A stretch of DNA of 64,000 bases from an uncultured Lachnospiraceae bacterium (GCA_947164605.1 CAMUXE010000005.1:82863-146862), one strand, 5' to 3'; shown: positions 1 through 9,714, counted from the first letter of the stretch. The notes: a model not told the origin generated them from the letters alone. A program made the numbers and translations.

Positions 1-70
1 CCTTTCTGATAATCATGTCATAATCAATATCAAGTCTTGTCTCAGACTCATTTTCAATATTTATAGTCAA
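1..70 (-). CDS. ybeY: Endoribonuclease/rRNA maturation factor YbeY (N-terminal fragment)
   Basis: Only the first ~23 codons are present; the rest lies beyond the left edge. Translation from TTG at 70 gives MTINIENESETRLDIDYDM, resembling the start of Lachnospiraceae-type YbeY proteins. YbeY is a zinc-dependent RNase involved in 16S rRNA 3' processing and ribosome quality control. An AGGTGA ribosome site lies about 5 nt before the TTG; an in-frame GTG at 79-77 would overlap that site and is less likely. Its position just after phoH is the usual phoH-ybeY order in Firmicutes, which is the main support because so little protein is visible. Confidence 0.72.
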   Translation of the reverse strand, partial: MTINIENESETRLDIDYDMIIRK

Positions 71-106
71 TTTACTCACCTCTCGCTTCTAGGCCTTGGC
101 ATAGGT

Positions 107-1234
107 TTATCTAGACCTTTTGTCAGCTTTTCTTGGGGCTTTGCCCTCATTTCTTCTGTCAGCTTTACTGTCATATCTTCTGTCGGCATTGCTATCACTT
201 TTTCTGTCAGCTCTGCTGTCCTTTTTTCTGTCAGTTCTGCCCTCATTTCTTCTGTCAGTTCTTCTGTTCTCAAACTGATCAGAATGCTTTTTTTCATACT
301 CCTCATAAGCTTTGACAATCTTTTGTACTAAAGGATGTCTAACTACATCAAGACTTGTGAGTTCAGCAATTCCTATATCATCAATGCCTCTTAACACTTT
401 GAGTGCAACATCAAGTCCAGAAACTGTGCCAAGAGGCAAATCTTTCTGAGAGAGATCACCTGTAACTATCACTTTTGAGCCAAAACCAATTCTTGTCAAA
501 AACATCTTCATCTGAGCTGGTGTTGTATTCTGTGCCTCATCAAGTATTATGTAAGCATTGTCAAGGGTTCTACCTCTCATATAGGCAAGAGGAGCCACTT
601 CAATCAAGCCTTTTTCCATATTGGTCTGAAAACTCTCAGCTCCCATAATCTGGTAGAGAGCATCATAAAGAGGTCTCAAATAGGGATCAATCTTGCTCTG
701 TAAATCTCCAGGCAAAAAGCCAAGCTTTTCACCTGCCTCTATAGCAGGTCTTGTGAGGATAATTCTGCTAACCTCATCTTTCTTAAAGGCTGTGATTGCC
801 ATAGCCATTGCAAGATAAGTTTTACCAGTTCCAGCAGGTCCAAGACCCAATACAATCATATTTTCCCTAATTAGGTCTATATAATTCTTCTGACCCAATG
901 TCTTAGGCTTTATAGGCTTGCCATTAACTGTGCGACAAATATAATCATTATCCACCTCAACTATACTGTCCTCTTTATCTTCAAAGCTCAGTGACAGGGC
1001 GTAATCAACGTTCTGCTCACTGATTTCGTTGCCTCTCTTTGCGAGTTCAAGAAGATTTGATAGTACACCGATAGCCTTGTCGACAGCATTCTCACTGCCA
1101 CTCACACTGACTTCATCTCCCCTGTTATTAACACTCACATCAAGAGTTCTCTCTATTTTTTTCAAATAAGCATCAAAGCCACCAAAAACAGATACACTGT
1201 ATTCTGCGGCAATGTCAATTTTCTTTTCTGCCAC
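107..1234 (-). CDS. phoH: PhoH family ATPase with repetitive basic tail
   Basis: A 375-residue PhoH-like P-loop ATPase, thought to act in RNA metabolism. The N-terminal ~90 residues look like a KH-type RNA-binding region. Walker A (GPAGTGKT) lies near residue 135 and Walker B (IILDEAQN) near 230. I place the start at GTG 1234 because GGAGG sits 5 nt upstream; in-frame ATGs at 1246 and 1258 lack good sites, and the more distal start at 1303 lies inside the rpsU terminator. The last ~51 residues are an unusual Arg/Lys/Asp tail built of five 8-residue units (143-262), probably disordered and RNA-binding. rpsU lies upstream and ybeY follows, so it may depend on rpsU readthrough. Confidence 0.93.
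   Translation of the reverse strand: MAEKKIDIAAEYSVSVFGGFDAYLKKIERTLDVSVNNRGDEVSVSGSENAVDKAIGVLSNLLELAKRGNEISEQNVDYALSLSFEDKEDSIVEVDNDYICRTVNGKPIKPKTLGQKNYIDLIRENMIVLGLGPAGTGKTYLAMAMAITAFKKDEVSRIILTRPAIEAGEKLGFLPGDLQSKIDPYLRPLYDALYQIMGAESFQTNMEKGLIEVAPLAYMRGRTLDNAYIILDEAQNTTPAQMKMFLTRIGFGSKVIVTGDLSQKDLPLGTVSGLDVALKVLRGIDDIGIAELTSLDVVRHPLVQKIVKAYEEYEKKHSDQFENRRTDRRNEGRTDRKKDSRADRKSDSNADRRYDSKADRRNEGKAPRKADKRSR
143..262 (-). repeat. 24-bp coding tandem repeat in phoH tail
   Basis: Five imperfect copies of a 24-bp unit encode octads of the form R-A/T-D-R-R/K-x-x-S/G. On the plus strand it appears as recurring ttctgtcag blocks. The unit is a multiple of three, so copy-number changes keep the frame. 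Confidence 0.8.
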
Positions 1235-1265
1235 GAAAGCCTCCATAAATATTTCCATATAATCC

Positions 1266-1300
1266 AAAAGAGGTGAACCCTTTGTACGGGGTTCACCTCT
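1266..1300 (-). terminator. Intrinsic terminator between rpsU and phoH
   Basis: A perfect 12-bp inverted repeat (AGAGGTGAACCC, 1269-1280, with 1289-1300) has an 8-nt loop. On the minus strand it is followed by TTTT. It lies right after the rpsU stop and before the phoH ribosome site, so it should end most rpsU transcripts and lower phoH expression. Confidence 0.85.
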
Positions 1301-1312
1301 CATTAACTTTAA

Positions 1313-1489
1313 TTAGTTGAACTTACGTTTTCTAGCAGCTTCAGACTTTTTCTTACGTCTTACGCTTGGCTTCTCGTAATGTTCTCTTTTACGAATTTCC
1401 TGCTGAATGCCTGCCTTAGCACAGTTTCTCTTGAATCTGCGTAATGCACTGTCTAAAGATTCGTTCTCTTTAACGATGACATTTGACAT
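1313..1489 (-). CDS. rpsU: 30S ribosomal protein bS21
   Basis: A 58-residue basic protein beginning [20 protein letters not shown] and ending in a Lys/Arg-rich tail, typical of bS21 in length and sequence. The start at 1489 has AGGAA about 6 nt upstream; an upstream in-frame ATG would add 23 residues unlike the family. bS21 sits at the anti-Shine-Dalgarno region of the 30S subunit and helps initiation. A strong promoter lies about 75 bp upstream and an intrinsic terminator follows, so it is probably made mainly as a short, abundant mRNA. Confidence 0.96.
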   Translation of the reverse strand: MSNVIVKENESLDSALRRFKRNCAKAGIQQEIRKREHYEKPSVRRKKKSEAARKRKFN

Positions 1490-1565
1490 ATCTGTTCCTG
1501 ACCACCCTTCTGTTGCTAATTGTGCGAAGCTATTCAACTCATGATTACTCAACTGCACGTTGAAT

Positions 1566-1593
1566 ATTATATCACAAAAACTGCTTTCGTCAA
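1566..1593 (-). promoter_or_regulatory. Sigma-A type promoter of rpsU
   Basis: On the minus strand TTGACG (1593-1588), a 16-nt spacer and a perfect TATAAT (1571-1566). The transcript would begin near 1559, giving a ~70-nt leader before the rpsU ATG. Confidence 0.8.
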
Positions 1594-1619
1594 CCTATTT
1601 TTAGCATTTATTTTTATTT

Positions 1620-4280
1620 TCAGCTAAGCATTGCCTCAAGCTCGCCTGCTGCCTTAGCTATAAGCTCATCAATTCCTGCTGGATTCTTACCACCAGCCTG
1701 AGCCATATTTGGACGACCGCCACCGCCGCCACCAACGATTGGTGCGAGAGCCTTGATAAGCTTACCAGCATTTGCTCCCTTGGCAATAGCTTCATCTGAT
1801 GCCATGGCAATAATATTAACCTTACCATCAAGATCAGACACAAGAAGAACTACCCCATTAGTAAGTTTAGCCTTACACTGATCACCTAAGTCTCTCAATG
1901 CATTCATATCAACGCCTGAAACCTTAGCTGCAAGGAAAGAAAGTCCTGCAACATCAGTAACCTGATCCATAACATCGCCCAAAGCATTAGCTGCCTGCTT
2001 GCTCTTAAGAGACTCATTCTCACTTCTTACAGCCTTAAGCTCTTCCTGAAGTTTTTCGATATGGTCCTTAATATTAGCTGGAGTAGCCTTGAGTAAATCA
2101 GCAGCCTCGTTGAGTGTCTTTTCTAAATCATCATAATAAGCGCGTACATTGTCAGAAGTAATTGCCTCAATTCTTCTAACTCCTGCTGCAACGCCTGACT
2201 CAGAAAGAATCTTGAATGAAGCAATCTGGCTTGTGTTGTTAACATGAGTACCACCACAGAGCTCAACTGAATAGTCACCCATATTTACAACTCTAACGCT
2301 ATCGCCGTACTTCTCACCGAAAAGAGCCATAGCTCCAGTCTTCTTAGCCTCATCTAAGGTCATAACCTTAGTAACTACCTCAAGTCCCTCTGCGATCTTA
2401 GCATTTACCATGTTCTCAACTTCTTTGAGCTCTTCCTTAGTCATAGCCTGGAAGTGGCTGAAGTCGAATCTAATCTTAGAAGCATCCTGATATGAACCAG
2501 CCTGCTCAACATGAGTTCCAAGAACATCTCTCAAAGCCTTCTGCATAAGGTGAGTAGCTGAGTGATTCTTGCATGTTGCCAATCTTGTATTCTTATCAAC
2601 TAAAAGATCTGCCTTATCTGAAACCTTGATCATACCTTCAAGTACATAACCAACATGAGCTATCTTGTTTCCAGACACATGGAGAGTCTCTACAACCTTA
2701 AAGCTGCCATCTGATGTCTTAATAAGACCTGCATCTCCTACCTGTCCACCCATAGTGCCATAGAAAGGAGTCTTGTCAGTGATAACTGCTCCGTATGCTC
2801 CATCTGTGAGGGCATCTACAATTGCAGCATCCTCGTCGTCATCATCCTTAGCAAGCTTAGCTAAAGCGATAACCTGACCCTGATCCTCAGTCTTGTCATA
2901 TCCTGTAAACTCAGAAACTAAAGCTGTATCAATCTGCTCATAGACAGTAGCCTCAGCTCCCATATAGTTTGTTGTCTTTCTTGCAGCACGAGCCTTCTCT
3001 CTCTGCTCCTTCATAGCTGCATTAAAGCCATCTTCCTCTACTGTGATAGCCTTCTCCTCAAGAATCTCCTTAGTGAGATCAAGAGGAAATCCATATGTAT
3101 CATAGAGCTTGAATGCATCACTGCCGTCAAGAACCTTCTTGCCCTCTGACTCAAGCTTAGCTACAAGCTGGTCAAGAATCTCAAGTCCCTGATTTATAGT
3201 TTTCTCAAAGTTGTGCTCTTCCTGCTCTATAACCTTGATAATGAAGTCCTTCTTCTCTTCAAGTTCTGGATAGCCGTCCTTACTTCCCTCAATAACCTTG
3301 AGAGCAAGTCTCTTTAAGAAAGCGCCTTCAATTCCAAGGAGCTTACCGTGTCTGCATGCTCTACGGATGATTCTTCTTAAAACATAGCCTCTTCCCTCAT
3401 TTGAAGGTAAGATTCCATCAGAAATCATAAATGTTGCTGAACGAATATGGTCTGTGATAACACGGATAGAAACATCATCCTTGTCATTGACCTCATACTG
3501 CTTAGAAGAAATAGCACAAACTTCATTTCTCAAAGCCTGGAGTGTATCTACATCAAAGATTGAATCTACATCCTGAACTGCAACTGCAAGTCTCTCAAGT
3601 CCCATACCAGTATCGATATTTTTCTGAACAAGGTCTGTATAGTTGCCCTTGCCATCATTGTTGAACTGTGAAAATACGACATTCCAAACTTCCATGAAAC
3701 GGTCGCCTTCGCCGCCCATAACATCCTCTGGGCCATTGCCATACTTTTCGCCACGGTCATAGTAAATCTCAGTACAAGGACCACATGGACCAGAGCCGTG
3801 CTCCCAGAAGTTATCTTCCTTGCCGAACTTGTAGATTCTATCCTCAGCAATTCCCATCTTATTGTGCCAGATGTCAAATGCTTCCTGGTCATCAACATAT
3901 ACTGAAGGGTAAAGTCTGTTCTCATCAAGGCCTACTACCTTTGTGAGGAACTCCCAAGCCCATGGAATAGCCTCTTCTTTAAAATAATCGCCAAAAGAGA
4001 AGTTTCCTAACATTTCAAAGAAAGTACCATGTCTGGCAGTCTTTCCTACGTTCTCAATATCACCTGTTCTGATACATTTCTGACAAGTTGTAACTCTTGT
4101 TCTTGGTGGTATCTCCTGACCTGTAAAGTAAGGCTTTAATGGTGCCATACCTGAATTGATGATAAGCAAACTGTTATCATTGTGTGGTACAAGTGAGAAA
4201 CTGTTAAGTTTAAGATGTCCCTTGCTCTCGAAGAACTCAAGATATAATTTTCTGAGTTCGTTAACTCCTCTGTACTGCAA
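1620..4280 (-). CDS. alaS: Alanyl-tRNA synthetase
   Basis: An 886-residue AlaS, normal full length. The class II catalytic core occupies roughly the first 240 residues (RTRVTTCQKCIRTGDIENVG; GSGPCGPCTEIYYDRG). The editing domain carries HSATHL and the zinc-binding CGGTH. The C-terminal C-Ala domain ends with a Gly-rich GGGGGGRPNMAQAGG stretch. It charges tRNA-Ala and hydrolyses mischarged Ser/Gly. The start is backed by AGGAGG about 8 nt upstream. The MutS-like gene ends 50 nt upstream. I found no room for a T-box leader in that gap, so any tRNA-responsive control is not local. Confidence 0.98.
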   Translation of the reverse strand: MQYRGVNELRKLYLEFFESKGHLKLNSFSLVPHNDNSLLIINSGMAPLKPYFTGQEIPPRTRVTTCQKCIRTGDIENVGKTARHGTFFEMLGNFSFGDYFKEEAIPWAWEFLTKVVGLDENRLYPSVYVDDQEAFDIWHNKMGIAEDRIYKFGKEDNFWEHGSGPCGPCTEIYYDRGEKYGNGPEDVMGGEGDRFMEVWNVVFSQFNNDGKGNYTDLVQKNIDTGMGLERLAVAVQDVDSIFDVDTLQALRNEVCAISSKQYEVNDKDDVSIRVITDHIRSATFMISDGILPSNEGRGYVLRRIIRRACRHGKLLGIEGAFLKRLALKVIEGSKDGYPELEEKKDFIIKVIEQEEHNFEKTINQGLEILDQLVAKLESEGKKVLDGSDAFKLYDTYGFPLDLTKEILEEKAITVEEDGFNAAMKEQREKARAARKTTNYMGAEATVYEQIDTALVSEFTGYDKTEDQGQVIALAKLAKDDDDEDAAIVDALTDGAYGAVITDKTPFYGTMGGQVGDAGLIKTSDGSFKVVETLHVSGNKIAHVGYVLEGMIKVSDKADLLVDKNTRLATCKNHSATHLMQKALRDVLGTHVEQAGSYQDASKIRFDFSHFQAMTKEELKEVENMVNAKIAEGLEVVTKVMTLDEAKKTGAMALFGEKYGDSVRVVNMGDYSVELCGGTHVNNTSQIASFKILSESGVAAGVRRIEAITSDNVRAYYDDLEKTLNEAADLLKATPANIKDHIEKLQEELKAVRSENESLKSKQAANALGDVMDQVTDVAGLSFLAAKVSGVDMNALRDLGDQCKAKLTNGVVLLVSDLDGKVNIIAMASDEAIAKGANAGKLIKALAPIVGGGGGGRPNMAQAGGKNPAGIDELIAKAAGELEAMLS

Positions 4281-4330
4281 TTTAAATTTCCTCCTAGTTT
4301 TCCTTTATTAAGTTTTTTACTTAATCAAAA

Positions 4331-6034
4331 TTATTTACGCCATGCTCCCATCTGAGTAAAGAACTCAGCTTCAGACTCAGCATCTCTGATAATCTTCTTA
4401 TCATAGCCCATCATCTTTAAGAGTTTTATAGCATTTCGAGTTGTTGCAGGGCCTTCCTGCATTTTATAGTCAAATCTAACCTCATCCTGGCTGACTTCTT
4501 CCATGAAGTGATAATTATCATACTCCCTTGCAAGCATTGAAGTCAATTCAATATCATGAGTAGCCGCAAAAACTAATACATTCTTGTCTTTGAGATTTTT
4601 AAGAATCTGCGATGAAGCAGCTATTCTCTCAACTGTGTTAGTTCCCTTCAAGACTTCATCAATCATTGCAAGAACAGGTTCTTCCTTTGATTGATCATCT
4701 ATGGCATCAAGTATTCTCTTCAAAGCCTTGATTTCCACCATATAGAACGAATCCTGACTTGAAAGGCTGTCTCTCAGTGCCATTGAAGAATAAATCCTGA
4801 AAAATGGCGCTTTATAGGCTGAACTTAGAGATGTATATATAGTTTGGGCCAACAAAGCATTGACCGCGACAGATTTCAAAAATGTAGACTTACCTGAAGC
4901 ATTAGATCCAGTCAGAAGTACATTTCTTTCACTGGCAAGTGAGTTAGAAACTGGATTCTTGATAAGAGGATGGTATAAATCCTTAACCATCAAGTTCTTA
5001 TCCCTAGTAAATCTAGGTTCACTCCAATATGGGATAGCTCTTCTGAATGATGCCACGCATATGGAAGCCTCTATCAGACCCAAGGTCTCAAAAAGATCAA
5101 ATACTTCACTCTCCATGCCGTCAAGATAGTTTAAACATGAGTTAAATCTCATCAAATCAACATGGGTGAGCATTCTCAAGTAATCCATAATCATCTCAAC
5201 AAATGAGCCATTAACATTGGTGCTTGTGAGCAGCCAGCTGTTTTTAACCAATTTAGAGAAATCATGGCTTATAGTGTCAAGCTTGTCATTGTTGTGTCCA
5301 AGAGCCTCGATATTAAGTTTTACAACCTGGTCTGCAGCCTTGACCATCTTTACCAACTGGGTAAAACATATAAAATATGGCTCAACTTTGGCCTTATATC
5401 TGTAATAGCTGATTATTGAAAAACTGACTGACGCAATAATCATCAAGATTCCAATAACAGGATTCACGGCAAATGCTACGACAAAAGATAGCAACATGGC
5501 CAGCAGGGCAATTACATGAATTGTGTTTTTTTCTGCCTCAAGCTGCATAAGGCTTGAGATATAGTCCGAAACAGAAATCTTTTTTGTAATTCCTAATTTG
5601 ACAAATATCTTCTGAACCTTAATTCTGCAATCCTCGTTTTGATCAAAAAACTTAGCTAGTTTATCAAAATAAAGAGCCTTGCCAAGGTCGTTTTCAGGCA
5701 TTCTCAATCTCTTATAGAGATATTCCTGACCAGCAGAAGACTTACAATTATTGATGAGGGCATAGAATCTGTCCATATCAAGGTCATTCCAAGTGATATC
5801 ATCGATGTAGAAAGGCATCTTGCCAGTCGAGGCATCAATCATCTCTTTTCTCATATTGAAATATCTTGCTATGGTCTGCATTTCATCATCTGAAATTTTT
5901 CTTTTTGATGGCTTTCCATAAGAGGCTAAAAGCCTTTTTTTGAGATTGATTTTTTCCTTAATCAGACTCTGAATTGATGCCACAATAATCAAAGCAAGAA
6001 GAATGCCAATTATGATTAGCACTTTAAAGTTCAT
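4331..6034 (-). CDS. Membrane-anchored MutS-family ATPase
   Basis: A 567-residue protein with the MutS lever/ATPase half but no mismatch-recognition domain. One TM helix lies at about residues 4-24 and a hydrophobic hairpin at about 175-212. The C-terminal ABC-type MutS domain V has Walker A ([10 protein letters not shown]), Walker B ([12 protein letters not shown]) and the HD of ATHDIELT. The start at ATG 6034 is preceded by AGGAGG with 5-nt spacing; a GTG three bases earlier is also possible. It overlaps deoD by 11 nt. Such shortened membrane MutS-like proteins occur in Clostridia but their job is unknown to me. It is not a classical MutS1 or MutS2, and repair activity is not shown by the sequence. 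Confidence 0.85.
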   Translation of the reverse strand: MNFKVLIIIGILLALIIVASIQSLIKEKINLKKRLLASYGKPSKRKISDDEMQTIARYFNMRKEMIDASTGKMPFYIDDITWNDLDMDRFYALINNCKSSAGQEYLYKRLRMPENDLGKALYFDKLAKFFDQNEDCRIKVQKIFVKLGITKKISVSDYISSLMQLEAEKNTIHVIALLAMLLSFVVAFAVNPVIGILMIIASVSFSIISYYRYKAKVEPYFICFTQLVKMVKAADQVVKLNIEALGHNNDKLDTISHDFSKLVKNSWLLTSTNVNGSFVEMIMDYLRMLTHVDLMRFNSCLNYLDGMESEVFDLFETLGLIEASICVASFRRAIPYWSEPRFTRDKNLMVKDLYHPLIKNPVSNSLASERNVLLTGSNASGKSTFLKSVAVNALLAQTIYTSLSSAYKAPFFRIYSSMALRDSLSSQDSFYMVEIKALKRILDAIDDQSKEEPVLAMIDEVLKGTNTVERIAASSQILKNLKDKNVLVFAATHDIELTSMLAREYDNYHFMEEVSQDEVRFDYKMQEGPATTRNAIKLLKMMGYDKKIIRDAESEAEFFTQMGAWRK

Positions 6035-6752
6035 CACTTCCTCCTAAATCACATGCAGTTTCTAGAGCAATCTCCATCATCTGCCTAAAGCCGACCTGTC
6101 TTTCCTCAGCAGAAAGGCCTTGTCCGCTCACTAGATGATCAGAGATAGTGAACATTGCCAGAGCCTCTTTGCCTAATCTGGCAGCGTTCATGTAAAGGGC
6201 GGCAGCTTCCATCTCAACTGCTAATACCCCCATTTTTGCCCATCTGAGATTATAATCAGGGTCATCTGTATAAAAGATGTCAGAAGATAAAACATTTCCC
6301 ACCTTATATCTCACGCCAAGCTTATCAGCCTTAGATACAGCACATGATAAAAGCTTATAATCAGCTATTGGAGCAAAACTTCCGCCAAGATTATACTGTT
6401 TTTCCCAATTCGAATCTGTGGATGCTCCTTGAGCAAAAACAATATCTTTGAGCTGTAAATTTTTATCAATAGCTCCGGCTGAGCCAATTCTAATAATCTT
6501 ATTTACATCATACTCTTTAAAAAGCTCATAAGAATATATGCCTATTGAAGGCATTCCCATTCCACTGCCCATAACTGATATTTTCTTATCTTTATAAAGG
6601 CCGGTAAAGCCCAACATATTCCTAACACCGTTAAACTGTACAGTGTCAGTCAGATATTCATCAGCTATATATTTAGCTCTGAGTGGATCTCCAGGTAAGA
6701 GAACTATATCAGCTATATCTCCTCTGAGTGCCTCATTATGTGGTGTAGCCAT
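6024..6752 (-). CDS. deoD: Purine-nucleoside phosphorylase, DeoD type
   Basis: A 242-residue hexameric-type PNP/uridine phosphorylase-family enzyme that splits purine (deoxy)ribonucleosides with phosphate in nucleoside salvage. The family marks are TPHNEA near the start, [39 protein letters not shown] and the catalytic-loop SDHL. The start at 6752 has AAGGAG 6 nt upstream; the longer reading from 6782 would put that site inside the gene. A promoter lies in the 127-bp gap upstream. The 3' end overlaps the MutS-like gene, suggesting co-transcription with it. Confidence 0.96.
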   Translation of the reverse strand: MATPHNEALRGDIADIVLLPGDPLRAKYIADEYLTDTVQFNGVRNMLGFTGLYKDKKISVMGSGMGMPSIGIYSYELFKEYDVNKIIRIGSAGAIDKNLQLKDIVFAQGASTDSNWEKQYNLGGSFAPIADYKLLSCAVSKADKLGVRYKVGNVLSSDIFYTDDPDYNLRWAKMGVLAVEMEAAALYMNAARLGKEALAMFTISDHLVSGQGLSAEERQVGFRQMMEIALETACDLGGSDEL

Positions 6753-6835
6753 CTGCTTCTCCTTATATCTTTGCATTATCAATCATAATTCTTAGGACGA
6801 TCAGAATTTCAAAATAAATCCTGACATGTTTTAAT

Positions 6836-6865
6836 ATTGTATCATAAACATTATCTTAAATTCAA
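6836..6865 (-). promoter_or_regulatory. Promoter of deoD
   Basis: On the minus strand TTGAAT (6865-6860), an 18-nt spacer and TACAAT (6841-6836), about 85 bp before the deoD start. No hairpin terminator is seen between this and the small gene upstream. Confidence 0.55.
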
Positions 6866-6879
6866 TTAATAAAGCCCGC

Positions 6880-7110
6880 TTATTCGTCAAAACTTGCCAA
6901 GACATAGAAGCCTCTGTCTGTCTCGCCAACTTCCTTGACAATCCCCTTCCTGCTCTTTAATCTCTGATCAGTTGGATAGTTGCCAGACATGGCCACTGCT
7001 GGCTCTATGGTATAATAAAAACTGCTGGGCAATTTACCCTCTGTAATTTCTACCTCATCACCGACCTTGACTAAATTAGGACGACTCATAGTAAATTCCA
7101 TATCTCTCAT
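6880..7110 (-). CDS. Small protein of unknown function
   Basis: A 76-residue soluble protein. The start at ATG 7110 is chosen because AGAGG sits 6 nt upstream; a longer reading from 7134 lacks this. It has the pattern VKVGDEVEI near the N-terminus and KGIVKEVGETDRGFYVLASF at the end, suggesting a small beta-barrel (SH3-like) fold, but I recognise no family. It follows recG by 29 nt and is probably in the same transcript. Coding is supported by the ribosome site, operon spacing and balanced composition. No function is proposed. Confidence 0.75.
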   Translation of the reverse strand: MRDMEFTMSRPNLVKVGDEVEITEGKLPSSFYYTIEPAVAMSGNYPTDQRLKSRKGIVKEVGETDRGFYVLASFDE

Positions 7111-7139
7111 AATAAGCCTCTTTCTTTCAATCATATTTC

Positions 7140-9203
7140 TTAGAGATTAATATTTTTCAAAGCATCTAAGGTGTACTTATCAACCTTATCCTTAAGGTAA
7201 GAATTTTCCTCGCCCTCAAGCAAAGGATCTTTCTCTAAGAGGAGTCCCGCCATATCAGAAGCTTTTTTCAGCATTCCGGCATCCGTGTAAATATCTGCAA
7301 GGCCAAAATCCAAATCCCCGCTCTGTCTTATGCCAAAGAAATCTCCAGGTCCTCTCAGTTTTAAGTCCTCCTCAGCAATCTTAAAGCCATCGTTAGTCTT
7401 AGTTAAGATATCTAATCTCTCCCTCTTTTGACCCTTGCTGACATCAGAAACAAATATACAGAAGGACTGGGCATTTCCTCTGCCCACTCTGCCTCTCAAC
7501 TGGTGGAGCTGGGCCAAACCGAACCTGTTAGCATTCTCTATCATCATGACACTGGCATTAGGCACATTGACCCCGACCTCAATAACTGTCGTAGATACCA
7601 GGACATCTATCTGCCCCTGGGCAAACCTTTCCATGATATCGTTCTTCTCGCTAGCTTTCATCTTTCCGTGCAGATATTCAATTCTGATATCAGACGGCAT
7701 CTTCTCCTTAAGTTCCTTGCTGTATGTGATTACATCACAAGCCTTTATCTCCTCATTTTCCTCAACCATAGGACATATCACATAGGCCTGGTGTCCACTT
7801 CTTACCTGCTTTTCTATAAAGCGATAAGAATTAGGTCTCATTGAGGGGTCAATAATTGCATTTTTTATCGGCAATCTCTCAGCTGGCAGTTCGTCTATAA
7901 TAGATATGTCCAAATCGCCATATACTATGATAGCCAAGGTTCTTGGGATAGGAGTTGCACTCATTACCAATATATGAGGATCCTCGCCCTTTTCAGAAAG
8001 GCTCTTTCTTTGATTCACGCCAAATCTATGCTGTTCATCTGTGATAACCAAGGCTAAATTCTTATACTTTACAGCTTCCTGAATCAAGGCATGAGTGCCA
8101 ATAATCAGCTTAGTCTCGCCGCTCTCAATATCAGCATAGGCCTCCCTCTTCTGTTTTGCTGTCATAGATCCGACAAGGAGCTGAATTTTAGTATCAATAG
8201 CAGCCATTTCCAAATACTTGGTAAAGGACTGGTAATGTTGCTTTGCAAGTACTTCCGTTGGCACCATGATAGCTCCCTGGTAGCCATTTAAAACTGTGTC
8301 CATAAGTGCAAGTACAGCAATCATAGTCTTTCCCGAGCCAACATCTCCCTGGACTAGGCGGGACATAAGATTGGGACCATACATATTGGACCTGACCTCC
8401 TGCCAGGCAGAAAGCTGTGCCTTCGTGAGTTTGAATGGCAACTTTTTCAAGAATTCATCTGTTCTTTTATCCGGCTTTACCACAAGCTTATTAGGTCTGC
8501 GCTCATTAGTCAGCTTCATAAGCCTCATTGAGAGTACAAAAATAAAGAATTCCTCAAAACTGAGGCGTTCCCTCGCCTTGATATAATCATCCTTATTTCT
8601 AGGAAAGTGTATATTGCTTATAGCAAAATTATGTTCAGCAAGCTGCAAGCTCTGCCTTATCCAATCCGGCAAATATTCCTTTTCAAGATTAGTCTCCTTG
8701 ATTTCCAGGGCCTGTTTCATCGCCTTTATAACTGCATTGTTTGACAGGCCATGGGTCAATCTATAGATAGGCTGCATGCATCCCATCTTCTCCTGGTACT
8801 CAGCAGGTGTGAAGATACTAGCCTGCTCCATATTCAGACTCGAGCCCTTTCTCACAACTCTGCCCCTGAATATATACTTTGAACCCATTTTCAATTTAGA
8901 TCTTAAGTATGGCATATTGTACCAGCTAAGCTTGATTCCATTTCCAACCTGGTCTCTCACCGTGATGGTAATAATAGATAATTTACCCTTATTAAAAAAA
9001 GATGGGCTTGAGGCTATCATGCCAAAAATTGCATAGACTGGCCTTGGGCTGTCAAGTTCACACTCACTAATAAGAGCAGGCTTTTCATATACATCGTAAT
9101 CTCTTGGATAAAAATTCAAAAGATCTTCTACCGAGTATATGTCTAGCCTGCTGAATAAGTCCTGAGTCTTGACTCCAATGCCTTTTAGAGATTTCAATTC
9201 CAT
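7140..9203 (-). CDS. recG: ATP-dependent DNA helicase RecG
   Basis: A 687-residue superfamily 2 helicase of normal RecG length. The N-terminal wedge/OB-fold region (about 1-230) is followed by helicase domains with Walker A (QGDVGSGKTMIA), DEQH box (ITDEQHRFGV), motif III (MSATPIP) and motif VI (QLRGRVGRG), then the RecG C-terminal region. It remodels stalled forks and branch-migrates Holliday junctions. ATG 9203 is chosen because AGGTGA lies 5 nt upstream; a GTG nine bases earlier overlaps that site. yqeY is 24 nt upstream and the small unknown gene is downstream, all co-directional. Confidence 0.97.
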   Translation of the reverse strand: MELKSLKGIGVKTQDLFSRLDIYSVEDLLNFYPRDYDVYEKPALISECELDSPRPVYAIFGMIASSPSFFNKGKLSIITITVRDQVGNGIKLSWYNMPYLRSKLKMGSKYIFRGRVVRKGSSLNMEQASIFTPAEYQEKMGCMQPIYRLTHGLSNNAVIKAMKQALEIKETNLEKEYLPDWIRQSLQLAEHNFAISNIHFPRNKDDYIKARERLSFEEFFIFVLSMRLMKLTNERRPNKLVVKPDKRTDEFLKKLPFKLTKAQLSAWQEVRSNMYGPNLMSRLVQGDVGSGKTMIAVLALMDTVLNGYQGAIMVPTEVLAKQHYQSFTKYLEMAAIDTKIQLLVGSMTAKQKREAYADIESGETKLIIGTHALIQEAVKYKNLALVITDEQHRFGVNQRKSLSEKGEDPHILVMSATPIPRTLAIIVYGDLDISIIDELPAERLPIKNAIIDPSMRPNSYRFIEKQVRSGHQAYVICPMVEENEEIKACDVITYSKELKEKMPSDIRIEYLHGKMKASEKNDIMERFAQGQIDVLVSTTVIEVGVNVPNASVMMIENANRFGLAQLHQLRGRVGRGNAQSFCIFVSDVSKGQKRERLDILTKTNDGFKIAEEDLKLRGPGDFFGIRQSGDLDFGLADIYTDAGMLKKASDMAGLLLEKDPLLEGEENSYLKDKVDKYTLDALKNINL

Positions 9204-9227
9204 CAAAGTCACCTGATTATATATAAT

Positions 9228-9674
9228 TTATGCAAAGAAAGTAGCGAGTACTTCATTTACAAGCTTTCCATCAGCTTTTCCCTTAACCTTAGGCATAAGA
9301 GTCTTCATAATCTTACCCTTTTCCTTAACAGTAGGATTCTCAAGTTCAAGCTCAGCTAAAACTTCCTTGACTACTTCTTTGATTTCATCCTCGCTCATAA
9401 GCTTTGGTGCATAGTCTGAAAGAATGCTAATCTCAAGCTTTGCATCCTCAATAGCGTCAACTCTGTCAGCTGGTGTGAGTGAGATTGTCTCATTGAGCTG
9501 CTTAATCATCTTTAAAACAACATTTCCTGCAGTAGCATCATCAAGCTCTACTCTGTTGTTAATTTCATAATTCTTAAGTTCCTGAAGAAGTCCAGACAAT
9601 ACCTCTTTTTTCTTCTTATCCTTTGCCTTCATGGCTGCAACCATATCGCCTCTGACTGTGTCGATCATACTCAT
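9228..9674 (-). CDS. yqeY: GatB/YqeY domain protein
   Basis: A 148-residue YqeY-family protein, full length. This family shares the helical domain found at the C-terminus of the GatB amidotransferase subunit and is thought to contact tRNA, though stand-alone YqeY function is unsettled. Family marks include the N-terminal lysine-rich helix (AMKAKDKKKKEVLSGLLQEL) and the end KGKADGKLVNEVLATF. GGAGG lies 9 nt before the start. recG follows after 24 nt; upstream an intrinsic terminator separates it from the fakA-like gene. Confidence 0.93.
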   Translation of the reverse strand: MSMIDTVRGDMVAAMKAKDKKKKEVLSGLLQELKNYEINNRVELDDATAGNVVLKMIKQLNETISLTPADRVDAIEDAKLEISILSDYAPKLMSEDEIKEVVKEVLAELELENPTVKEKGKIMKTLMPKVKGKADGKLVNEVLATFFA

Positions 9675-9714
9675 TTTCTAAATCCTCCATTAATCTAATC
9701 TATACACTATATAA

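Noticed and set aside
4281..4330. T-box or other riboswitch before alaS
   Set aside because: Only 50 bp lies between the two genes and there is no antiterminator/terminator pair or T-box core.
7428..7844. Long plus-strand ORF opposite recG (138 codons)
   Set aside because: It lies wholly inside recG on the other strand, with no ribosome site and cysteine/histidine-rich low-plausibility sequence; a shadow of a real gene.
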